Origin: Allacma fusca
Lineage: Eukaryota; Arthropoda; Collembola; Symphypleona; Sminthuridae
DNA length: 64,000 nt
Reading direction: 5' to 3'
NCBI GenBank assembly: GCA_947179485.1
Contig: OX359249.1
Coordinates: 9,362,001 to 9,426,000, forward strand
Shown: positions 37,530 through 50,300 of the stretch, in pieces
How positions within the stretch are numbered: position 1 is the first letter of the stretch
Layout: every line of letters starts with the position of its first letter
Notes under the pieces: model-generated
The model's input: the letters and a program-made list of their open reading frames with translations, nothing else
Databases searched by the model: none
Told to the model about the DNA's origin: nothing
Program-made: the position numbers and the translations under genes

Positions 37530-38323
37530 TTAAAACGTGTGAGCATTTCGACAAATGCCACAACCAAGAGCAAATTCTTCTCCAGTTGGAGGATGGAATA
37601 TATGCAAGGGGCATTCTTCTCCTTCCAGTTGAGTTGCTCTAGGACCTGAAATGTGGTCAGACAGACATTCAAAATACTTTAATCGTACATTTATACAACA
37701 AGAAATGAGTACACGAACGATAAAAACTAACCAGCTGGACAATTCGGGAGTTGGTTTTTGGGCATGGCAGTAATTCTTTGGAAATCATCATGACATCCAT
37801 TGCAAAAGTGTGTTGTTCCAAAACAAAAGAAAACAGCTACGGAGCAACAGTAACGGCACTTGTACTCTAGGAAATCAGTTCCGTGCCTTGGGCACAATTG
37901 AGCTTGAGATACGTCGCTGCAACCTCCACAAACGAGTTCTGAAGAGTCAAATTCCAATGGCATTTCCAAGTCACACCTCGCTTCTCCTCCAAAGTACGCC
38001 TGCATTATACCCAAAGACTAGATTTACGACTCTCACTCATATAAAGCCGTAGATTAATAGTTACGATCCAGGGTAACGATACGAAACTTCAAAGTTAAAC
38101 CGTTATCAATTACCTTATTGCACTTAAAACAAACATAATAGGCGTAACGATCCATTGCGAACCCAGCTGGATTATTATAGTATCGTCCTCCAGGCATAGT
38201 AATAGCTTCGATATTATTCAAACCTTCATATTCTAGCCTCATCAGACTTTTCCGTTGGACATCAAGAAATAATTCGTGAATTGGATTGAGGACATCTTCT
38301 AGCAGAGTATGACATATATCAGC
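37530..38323 (-). CDS. MYCBP2: PHR ligase: mediator loop and tandem-cysteine (RCR) domain, C-terminus
   Basis: Three exons encode [83 protein letters not shown], and the C-terminus [18 protein letters not shown]. In human MYCBP2 the RING-Cys-relay uses two essential cysteines (C4520 and C4572). By their 52-residue spacing I map them to the Cys of GGEARC and the Cys of AVFFC, both conserved here although the spacing is two residues shorter. The enzyme is therefore predicted to esterify Thr/Ser substrates. TAA lies at 37532-37530. Confidence 0.95.
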
Positions 38324-41300
38324 CTGGAAAAAATATAAGAGATGTAATTACTTTTGCCATTTTCAACATAAACGAGCTTTTTCCTAAATCTTGTAGTTCT
38401 TTCCACCGACAGTTATCTAAAATATTGAGAGTTTGAGCTTAGAAAAGAAAGTTTAGTACACATTTCAAAACGCTTACTTTACAAATCGGACAATATGAAA
38501 ACGCAAAGGTAATACGGGGACCAGCCCAGCGTCTTTCCAACACACACCTTACGCAATGGTAATGAAATACGTGACCACATGACAACTGAAACAGAAAAAC
38601 GATTTAATTATGTATCGAACTTTAGTTGCTAATGATTTAAAAGACACGCAACTTTTTAGCTTTTCATAAAGATACAGAATTCATGTACCTGTATTGCTGG
38701 AGCAAAAGCAAGGGCATCCGTGAAACAAATCATGCACATATCATCACTATCTTGCTTTAAAACGGTACCAAGCTTATCTGAGCATCCTTGCAAACATGGA
38801 AGGCATTTCATTTCATTACGAACTCCGCCACATATATGTCCGCAATCCAAAATTCGTTCACAAGCTGTCCGGGAGTACTCCTACGAAGAATATTTAACGC
38901 AGATTAGTCAACTGAGTATTTTTTGAAATACAATCGATTGGAGCAAGCATAAATACTTACCTGGCACTCTGGTTCGCCACACACATTACCAAGGGCCAAA
39001 GGTCCAGTATTTCCAACTTTACTACAAAATCGGCAGCGCCCAACCGTAGTCACTGCTGCCACAGAGTCCGTGAACGTTTTTGGTATTTCATTACGAAATT
39101 CTACGAGAGCCTACGAAATCAAAAACGAAAAAAATTACGCTAAGCAAATGATTTTAAAAATATTTGTATTCGTATTATCACGGCCATGAATTGACAAAAT
39201 TCTCTCGACAGCTTTGCAAATCATATAGAGGCACATAACCTAATAAACTCTATTGTGCCGCCGTCCAACCAGATGGGCAAAATCAGTTCACCGAAGTACA
39301 TATTGACCATTCAGTACTTTTAAGCTCATACAGCTTCTAAGTCTTTTCATTAGTGAAGCCCGACTGAACGGCGATTGTGAAGAATATCTACCGTACCTTC
39401 AACGTGGATGAATCAGCCAACGCCATGAGCCAGAAAAGCTTTATTCGACCGCAACCTTCATGTAGATCAACTCTGATAGATTCCTCCTCTTCTTTACAAA
39501 CTTTCCGTAAGTGATTCCAATTCTTTTTTGGTAAATGAAGAAACCGATCGCATTCGGCGCAGAGATCAAGACACTCGTTACAATGAATAACAGCTAAAGT
39601 TTCACCATCATCATGATTTACACATTTTGCCTGGAAGACAAAATGAACGTAATTAGATTGTTAATAATTCAAACAAGTTCAAATTTTTAAAACATGGCAA
39701 TGTAGATGTAGCATAATGACAACCAAAATCAAAGCTTACTCTTCCTGAACCTCCGTTTTGAAAAACTGGGGATGAGAGCATAACTGAATGATCTGGATGA
39801 AGAACACATAGAGCAGCTAAGGCAATCCAGAATTTAGGAGAGATAAGACATTGTTCTGAACTCCTTCCTGGTGCGTCTATTTTGGTCAGGTACAGAACAG
39901 CTTCGGCAATTGCTGGTTTGGCGATAATAGTCCATTCCTTAGAAAATGAGTCCTGGGGAGAAAAAAGAACGTTTGCATTACACACGGTCCGGTCCGATTG
40001 AGATTTCACACTGATATAAGTGGAACCGATCGGAAAAATATTTATTTTATTCATGTGACGAACTAGATTTACCTCGCACATATCTTTTATAAGCTTGACA
40101 ACAGTATTTGCAAGTTGCATGTCTCCCTCGCCGCGTAAAAACCAGTAAACTGGAGCAAGTTCTTCTGAACTGTATATTTCGCTAGTACTGATGTTACGTG
40201 CTGAGCGGTTGCCATCATGTGCGGTTCTCACTTTAACCTGAAGCGACTTGATAATGCAACCTAATAGCATATCCAATATTCCAAGAGTAGATTCGCCAAA
40301 ATGAATGTCTTGATTGCAAGCGATCTTCGCAAAATCCTCTGGTTTTATTTCCGGTAAAATTTTACGTAAAACTGATGTTACCTGTTGGCAAAAATTCAAC
40401 TATCAACAAAATAATCCCTTCACTGAATTTACACGAAACCAAGTGAATGTTACAAACCAGTTTGTCCACAGTAACAGTTACTTTTGAATGAAAGTATAAC
40501 TCAAGACTGAATACTATAATAAATTTATTGATTCCACTACTTCAATAGGTTCACTTTTCATAAGCTTACTTGTCTTTGGATTCTTGGTGTTCCAACATGG
40601 AGCAGCTGCATTAAATCCTGAGTCAAATTGCTTTGCTGTGACAGATAAGACCGACCAGTTTTACTACCAGCAAGTGCCAAAACCAGAGAAAGCATTTCGA
40701 AACAATATCTGTCACCAACTTTGGGTTTCTCTGCAAAAAATACAACCGGCGGAATTGTAGTGACATTCGGAAGTCAGGTACGGAATACTAAAATAAATGT
40801 AATGATAGTACCTCCAACAATCAGGCGAATGTTGTCTCCAGCTGCTTCCAAAATTGAGCCTGACGTGTTATGAGAGTTGAATTCTTCCTTTATTTTTATT
40901 GCTTCTCTATGAATGGCTCCAACGATATGTGAACACACCTATAAATAATTGATGTAGACAATGTAGTCAAATTTACATTTGAAATATGACAGTGGCCTAG
41001 CTTATCAATTATTTTTTTATTACTTGTTTCTGCAAATGGGATAACTTATTCCGGCTAAACAATATTCCCACAACATGCTCTTGCAAATCATTTGCTTCCG
41101 CATCCTCATCCCCTCTTTTGAAATGAAGCAAAAGCTTTCCGAATACCTATTAACGAGAAAATAATCATCCCAATGAATGATACATTGTCAAAACATTTAA
41201 ATATATAAATAAGACAATAATAAATAAATCGATATATTTTAAATGATTACTTCTGAAGATAAAAGTCGAAATATTCGTAAAGTTTCATTTTCACATTTAC

Positions 41301-44300
41301 GCATAGAAATCCAAGTACTCATTCCAGGTTTATCTATTACATCCGACTGATTTGGTTGAAACCCGAGTACTTTTATTTGGCGCACCCGAAGTGTATTATC
41401 GGGTCCTTTTAATTCCATCTTGAATATTTTCGATATTTTACCTGCGTTGACAGTTTAAAGTTAAGAAACCAACAAGATTCTAGAATACACTGTATCTGTA
41501 TGCAGAACAAACTTTACTAAAATAGCAAAATTTGCTTCTACAATAATTTCTTAAACAATAAATAAATCGACATTGTCATGAAGCGTCTTACTATCGATTG
41601 GGAACCAACACCACCCACAATGACGAATGTCAATCTCAACATGGCCAACAGATAGGAGTTCTTCCAAATGCTGGCCAACTTTGACGGTGATTGAAGATAC
41701 TTTGTACTGTAACAATTTATTTCCAAATCAGTTTCCCGACTTAAAATTCGTATTTAATTATGGATTCACGTAATTAAGGATTAAATTACTGACCTGGGAA
41801 TCTCTGATGTTATCAACATGGATAGCTAAAACTCTAACGTTTATATCTCCACTGCTCGTTAGTGTGATACTTTTCGTGCGACTTCTAAAAACATTTATAA
41901 TAAATTTTCATCGCAATATGTGCTAGTATGGGTATGCAGATAATGAAAGTTTGTCTCACTCTCAAAAATCGTAATGTCATACAATTTAATTGCATAATAC
42001 CTGTCCTCCTCTCCTGACTCCCAAAATGTTTCGGTAGAAACATCCGTTAGGCTAGGGCAGAGAGCACCACGGCTCGAAACTTTGACATCAACGGATGAAG
42101 TAAGATCCGAAAGGCATATCGTTGTTTCTGTTGGGGCATCATTAAATAAATTCTGGCTATCCGCGTTCAAACTTGACTTGGACCAGTCGTTTTCGCTGTC
42201 AAACTGGGACATGATTTGGCTCAAATTTCGAAAAATCTTGCTTCTGCAAAAACACACGTTTGTGAGCTAACTGAAATTATATAAACCATGGAATAGTTCT
42301 ACTACACAAAATATTATATCACCTGTGCAGAAACTTATGATCTTTCCGTGAAAAACAAACTCCCCAGCATTTTACCGCCATTTCTAACAATGAAGAACCG
42401 ATTGGAAGAAGTGGCATAACATCCGAAATAGTCTGAAGAAGAATATGGAACGATTCAGTGAGGACAGGGAAGACCGTTGCCGGAGATTCTGATAAAGGAT
42501 GAGTTCTCATGTGCCACCACCCGTTGTCCAAGTTTTCCTGAAAATATTGAAGAATTTTATAATTTACTAATGTCAATTAATACTGGATGGCGCCACGTAT
42601 GTTTCACATAATAACCCAAGAAACTTTTAAAACCTGTACATTTTCAATGACTTCTTCATCTGGTTTTATTTCCAACGAAGATGCATACCACCATAATAGG
42701 TCGTGAAGAGCCGTCGGCTGACTCACATTCTTTATCAGCCACGCTAGAATCTAGGGGTAGATTTCATGTATGTACAAATATTTCTATAATAGACGTAAAA
42801 TTACACATACTTTACGCGGATGGTTAAAAACTCACCTGCATGCCATAAGATCTACATGTCACTCTTCGAATAGCTTGAAACAAATACAATTTCAAATTAT
42901 CCAAGTCATGTCTGTCGACAACAAAGTTAACGATCCCGCCGCACATTTTACTGATAGCTTCTGCTTCTGTTCCCGTTTTGCCCGCATCTAGTATTTTTTC
43001 TAAGGCAGGAGACGGATGATTCAGTAACAACGCAAAACCTGAGTCATCGGCTCCTGCGTATCAAAATAAAATATGCAGTTGACTTCCTAAAAATTTTGAG
43101 AGAAAATAAAAATTACATTGACATACCAAAAATTGGATCCCCATTGCTAACTTTACGACGCCTTGGAACGGGCCTTGAATTTGTAAAAATTTCATTCGAA
43201 CTGGACCGTGCTTCTCTTTTAATATCCAATTCTGAAGTCCGACCGTCGGGTGAATAATCATCGAAAAATGAACTACCATCATCTAATGTTTGACTTTCTG
43301 ACATTCCAAGTGCATTATAACAGCTAAATGAAGATTTTAAAGGTATTATTGCAGAATTAGGCTGTGGGTGGCTATCACAAACTGTGTTTATCATTTGCAG
43401 GAGAAAAAACGAATTGTTCATTATAGTTGACTGAGGCGGTAATATTTCTGTTGGTGAAGGGTTTTTCACTGTTGACTCGCCAGAATTTATTGACAGTTGT
43501 GCTTTCCCTTCTAAACACTGCTGCTTTTTCATTTTTAAATGTCTCTCACTACAGTTTTCACACATTATTGACAGTCCAAAATGTGCACTCCTAATTTCAT
43601 ATTTTGAATTAATTATATATTAGAATTTTTCAATCCGTCATAATATTCTTATATAAGGAATAATTATTATTACCTCGATTTAGCTTTTCTAGGAAATCTA
43701 ACTTGACACATTTGACACTGTTGCATTTCCTCAGAAAATTCTCGACTTTCTTCTGACTCTGCATAGAACAATGATTTATTTTTAAAATACTTTCAAAGGC
43801 AAAGCTAATTTAGGGAAAGATATCGTTCTTACCACTACCTAGCAGAAAGCTTCTACCAATTGAATGTAACTGCTTAGGGCGCTCCTTCTTGCTTTTACAT
43901 TTAGAGTCTGCATTTCCAGCACGGCATGATTTGCGTTCCTTGCGCATTTTGACTGGAGTGCTTTTAACAGCGTCAAGTGGTCCGATGGAAACAAAATCTC
44001 GAAATACACATTCGGAACATGTTTGTTTGACGAAGTTCCATATCTTTTCTAGACCTGCCATCGCAGGAGGTAGCTCCTCCTCACAGCTAATTTCAATGGC
44101 TATATTTTCTTTTTGGCTACCGTCCCTGTCGGTATTTGTATCGGGAATGATTTCTTTTCTTTTTTCCAAATCACCAATTTGCAAGTAAAAATCTTCAATC
44201 TTTAACTGAGGATTATCTTTCAAAAACCAAGCGGCTGATGTGACTTCCACAGAATGCCGCTGTGGCTTGTGCTGCTTGCCTTTACCCGGTGATCCAGGTT

Positions 44301-47300
44301 TCTTCCTCAAAATCACAGAATGAGTCGTTTCAACATTACTGCATGTTTGATCAACTTTCTTCGCAGGCTGGGATCCTTTCTCAGCGCTATCAGCCTCGGC
44401 CTGACTCAACACGGCTACAAGAAGCTCGTCTTCTTCTACTCCTAAAGGTTTCGTTGTCAGGGTACTATTAACGTTACTGTCAGTGTGTTTGAACCTCAGA
44501 TAGCTCGAACACGCCATGGCGTCATGAATGATACCAGAATTCCATAAGACAGCTCCAAATACAGCTCGAACACTTTGAGCCTGTCCTGGCCCGATGGCGG
44601 ATTTTACAGGCGCACTGTTTCAAATTTTAATATTGAATTATAACTGAATTTTAAAAATCAATATACTACCAATAAAACATAGAGAAACTTAATATTTTAA
44701 TAACCTGGTTAGCACAGGAAAATCGCCTAATCTCTGGGGAGACTTCGATCTTTCCTTCTCCCTTTCTCGTCGGCTTGAGCGTGGCCTCGAGCTACCACTC
44801 TTATGCTTTCTCTCAGTCTTGGGGGAAGATTTTGAATTACAGACGGGCGACAACCCAAACCCGAGAGTCTGGCTTGGTCCTGCAGTTCCAATATTAAATT
44901 GGGTGGCAGTAGGAATGACCGTTGGAAGTACTTCTTCAGGGGAAGTCTGTGTGGCAGAACTGACTGACTTGCATTTGTCATTGCTTAACGCACAAATGCG
45001 CTCCCTTACGAGAGATTTCGTCATTTCATTTGGGACAGAGTTGCTGGAAGGAGTAGAATCCGATGAGCCCCTCGATTCAGAACCAAGTTGAAGCCATTTT
45101 TGCAAAGCACTAAAACTCGATGTCTTTATGGACTTGTTATGCTTGACTATTTTTTCTTCCCTTTGTGTTTCCGAGTGTAAGCTTACACTGGATCTTTCAA
45201 CAACTGGTGCAGGAAGTTTACTTAATACTGCACTACTTGTGCAGACTTCGGCCGGAGTGCTTTTATGAATGTCGTCAGCCATGTCGTCAAGTAATGTAGG
45301 GAGTAAAATTGACTCTGCAGTAGTATTCGTAACTTCACTAGATTTAACCTCTTGAAAAGGAGTGGAAAGATCTACGGAGCCGAAAGCAGGTGGTGGACTA
45401 ACACTATCAAAGATATTCTGAGGATGTTGCGACGCGATGGAGAAATCAAACCCCTTCTTAGATTTACTTGCATCTGCAATAGTCAAAACAATACACGTTA
45501 CCTGAAAGAACTGAACTGAAGAAATGTAAGAGTGTAAAAAACCAATAAGGGTGACCACATTCATACCATGTAGGCGAAGGTGAATGGTATCGCCTTTTCC
45601 AACAGCAAGGGACCATGCCTCTCCTTCGGATGTGTAACAGTATTTTTGCTGACTAGAGTGGTCTAACTTCACCCACAGCCCGTCGTTGTTAATGCACTAT
45701 TAGTAGTGGTTAAATTAAGTTCAGTTAAGCTATAAACCAAAATGAAAATGATTCGGTCAGGAGCGAATGTGCGATAACTTACCTCATCTACCGAGTGAAA
45801 TTTCATTCCCATTGCCAAAATTCCTACTGAGGTCGACCGAAGAGACGGTCGAGCACGTATGTTGTGCCCAGAAACCCCACAGTTGACCACTTGGTATAGA
45901 CCTGGACTCCCATTTAACCGCAAAGCCTTTGAGCTACACTCGATAAAGACAATTTACAACAATTAACGTTCTAATTCGACTTTTAATGACGCAACCAATT
46001 GTATCGCCACTTTTTACAAGGTAATTATGAAACCATTAGGAAGTACTACCTTTTGTCATTATTTGCGAACGAGGGCTCCGTGAGCTTCCTGACACTGAGC
46101 ATTCCTTTTCCATGACCTGGATCTGGTAACTGCTTGGGTCCCTCAACAGGAAAGAGTAGCGTTTTTCCAACGTGCTGATTGTACTGAAGACACCAACCCT
46201 CGGTCCTCAAATTCTTTGTCTGGGCCAAACTATCGCAAAAAGCTTTGACGGATGGGTCATTTAACTTGACCCAAATACCATCCTCGTTGTGTACCTCCAT
46301 TGTAAAACGAATCACGCCATTTATTGGAAGTCTGCCGATCTGCTCACTCTGAAGAGACGGGTGTGACCTAATCCTTAAACCGGCAGAATCGGTTGCTTTG
46401 AATTTTCTCATTTTACCGGCATATGCGTCCGACGTTTCAACGTTTTCTTCTGCTTTCTTTGGCTGCAGTAAAAATGATCCTTCCGGGACATCCTCCACAT
46501 CTACTTTTGTTATCTGTTGGAAACATTACCAGCACTATTTTACTACACGTATTTACGTGTTCTACCTTACTAATGTAATCCAACCTTATTCAAACAAATC
46601 AAATAGGACAGACGAGAATCCCACCGTTTGTATAACATGAAATGGTACTTTTATGTTGCAACGGCGAGGAGCTACAGATGCACTCATAAACATGCAATTA
46701 TACTGACAGTTACATACAAAAAACGATACCGAGCCAAACAACATACTTGTGAGATTGTGTAGCCATCTACAGTAAGAGATATGTAGTATAGTCCTTTACA
46801 CGCTGGAGTCCACGTTGCTGTGTAAGTGGCATTATTATTTTGCCGGACGAGCATTGACTCAGAAATACGTCGGACCATTGGGGACATTAATCTAAGTTCC
46901 TCAAAAGAATAGTTTTCATATTCCTGTAAAAAAAATTAGTAGTTATACTAGGTCTTTTCACAATCATTACAAAGCCCTTAGTTACTTTAATTAATTGCTG
47001 TTTTGCTACATAACTAACGAACCAAAAGATGTTTTGTCCATAAAAAATGCAACACTTTGACATTCCTACCTTCATCATCGTGATGGCATGATATTTCATT
47101 TTATCTTTAATTGTCACTTGAAAAGCAACTTCCAAATTGTCCGCGTCGTGACCAGGCAAGCAGTTGTACAAGCCAGATAATATACATGATGACCGGGGGC
47201 AAGGCTCAGGTGTCATCTGAGGTACAGCTTTTAGTTCCACCTGGAAAATAAATGTTCTCTCATGAAAAATGCATCCTATCATATTAAGGAATTTTAAGAC

Positions 47301-50300
47301 ACAACAATCATTATCATTTTGGAACCGGACAAATTTTCAGCGAATTTATTTTTTTCTAGTTCCAGTAGAATTTCCAGCAGCAGACACTGCAAACATAAGC
47401 TTACCACCAGATTTTCTGCGACCACTGGTTCCCCATACTGGTCCCTGGTTACAATCACTAGAACAGTTGGTTTTCCCCTCTTTATAGATTCTTTTGACGT
47501 GACAACCTGAAAGTCATAAGTCATAACATTCTACATATACACAATCACCACTCCAGCATATCTAACAATAAGTGAAAGTCATGGAATCCTTACTGGATTT
47601 CTATTTTCAGCATTGCTCTTTCTTCAATAATAAATATAACTCATAAATAAGCAAACTGTACTTCCGCATCCATACAAGTTCATTATCACTTACACCCAGT
47701 GAAAATAATGGTCTAGGAGCTCTACGAGCAAAATTACTATGACAGTACTCAAGCACCAGACTAGGAACCAGTACCAAAGTTGAGCCCTACCTCGCACTTC
47801 TGAGGATCAACGAAAGACTCAGGTTGAAGCCAATTAGCCAGTCTTTCACCGCTGGAGTTTGATGTTCTTGCAATGAAATCCGCCACAAATTCTCGTTCCT
47901 TTGATTTCTCTCTGAAAGTAAAATTAAAGGTCAGGCTTGAGTTCAAATTCGTAATTACTTACTACAAACATTCCTCTTTTATAGTCAGTCCAATCCCAAC
48001 ACATACTTTGCTTAACATCACAGTAAACAACAAGCAAATTCAGCTTCGTGTAGTATTATCTTACAAATATTTTTTTCGGAGTTTCTAAATATGCACTACA
48101 ATAAATTACTATTATTTTTCATGAATGAAAAAGCTGACAACGAACTAAGGAGCACACACCCCCGAAATACGATACATACATATGAAAATTGGAACACACA
48201 AAAATTCTCCAGGGGCACCAATAGGTAATACTAACTACTACTAATATTCATACTCATACTTTTGAAGAGCGCATTCTAAGGAAGACCCGTATCACGGGCA
48301 GGGAGTAAGTGAGAATAGTAACATTTTATTTATTTCTGTTCGCTATTCGGTGACAAAACTTGAGTAGGTCACAATTTAGTATTTTAAAAATTAATAAATA
48401 CTACCATTCAGTGACTAACAAAGAAAGTTAAATGATACCCAGTGACTAATATATACAAAAGGAATTATTACTGTCTCATCATTTCACACTTGAGCGCAAC
48501 TATCTAACCTAGCATGTGAAAATAATGGCCAACAACGCCTATTATCACTTATTTCATTGGGAATGAACGATCATTGTTCCAACTGTAAAAGCACGCGAAT
48601 TATGTATTGTAGTATCAAATACAAACACTGGTACGACCTAGCAGTATCAGTAAGTATTTCATTAAAGTTATACTCCAGCAAGAGACTCCAACTTCCAACC
48701 TTACCCCAGTCATGGCATATTTAATCGTGTAGCAATAGGACTGTACTTGAACATAAAATTAAATAGTTCGCCTTACTGTGAAAACTGAACCAAAAGTACA
48801 TAAAATATTTTCATTACTACAGCATTGTTTCAAACTACTCATCTATGAAAATAAGGACAGGGAACCCAGTTAATACGGAATAGTCCTAACTATTATAGAA
48901 CAAGCAACAAAACTACATAATTTATATACACACACACGGGGACGGGAGTGACGTGAAAAAATACAATCAGAAAATCATACGCCTAAAGATGGAAAGGACT
49001 GAATACAAATTAACGTCGAGGAAAACTCCACACAGTGCTGGAGATTTTACGTACTTTAAAAGAGAGCGTTCCACGTTGAGAAGCATATCATAATTACCAA
49101 CCTTGTTTTACAAGCCCGTACATAAGTACATCAATATATTCAATCATCATGAACAAGAAATGAAGCGATAAGACCAAAAAACAGCTTTAATGACCCTACA
49201 CGTGTATACATACATACACACACACACACACATACACACATAATCACAACAATCTGCTTTTACAGAATAATTCTAGCCCTGTGACGACGACGTCGACGGA
49301 GTAGGGAAAAAGCGTAAAGAGTATTACGTTGCCTATTCATGCAACCTGATGTAGTATTAAATAAAATCCTGGGTAACTAAGGACGATTGAACACTTGTAT
49401 GCATATGCCTGTATTTGAAACAAGAGAAGACTGTCCCTCCGGTTTTAAACACACCCTAAGTGTTTCGATTGCGCAACCACGAATCTTCAGGCAGACATGC
49501 ATTGCCAATGATAGCATCATAGAATAAAATGAGAAAAAAAAATTCTGGTTGATAAAATAAAAGTAACAGAACTTTGCAGTAAATAAAAGCATGCACAGGT
49601 GGTTAACCAGGAGCTCGAGATTTTCAAAGGGCTGGCATAAGTACATATAAGTAGATATACTTATGGTTGAGACTAGTAGAAGTAGAAACTTGGGATGTTG
49701 TTGGGATCACAGAATATACGTAATTTCATTTATAATGAAAAATCAAGCCCCGTAAGATCCCAACTCAACTTCATATGTTTACATTACATATACTCAATTC
49801 TCAAGTCTCCAAAAAAAAATCCTCCTTGTAGTAACAGCAACAACTCAACATCATATATCTACATTCACATTCACAGAGAGAGGGAACAAAAATTGAAGAC
49901 TCTGACATATAGGTATACACAGGGAGGCTAAGGCTAAGACTCTCCCGTGTGTGTGTGTAGTAGTGTATACACTTTTGTATGGGTTCCAATCCTATAGAGA
50001 GACAAATATACACACTACGGCCGAGGGAAACCGTCAGATATGGGGGAAGTCTGAGTTTTTAAGTGAATGAATTAAAAGACAGACAGAACACAGGGCTGTA
50101 GCATGTAACACTCACTCACACTCTCTGTATATAAACTCTCTGTGAGTAAGAAAAAGAATGGTGGTGGTGGATGGAGGAAACACAACAACCCCTAAAACCG
50201 AAGCCTGTACACTTACTTAGGAAGGATTACTACAGCGAGAAGAGAGACGAACAAGGGTAAAACAAACTGGCAGGGCTATAACAAAACAGGTTTCGCTGAC

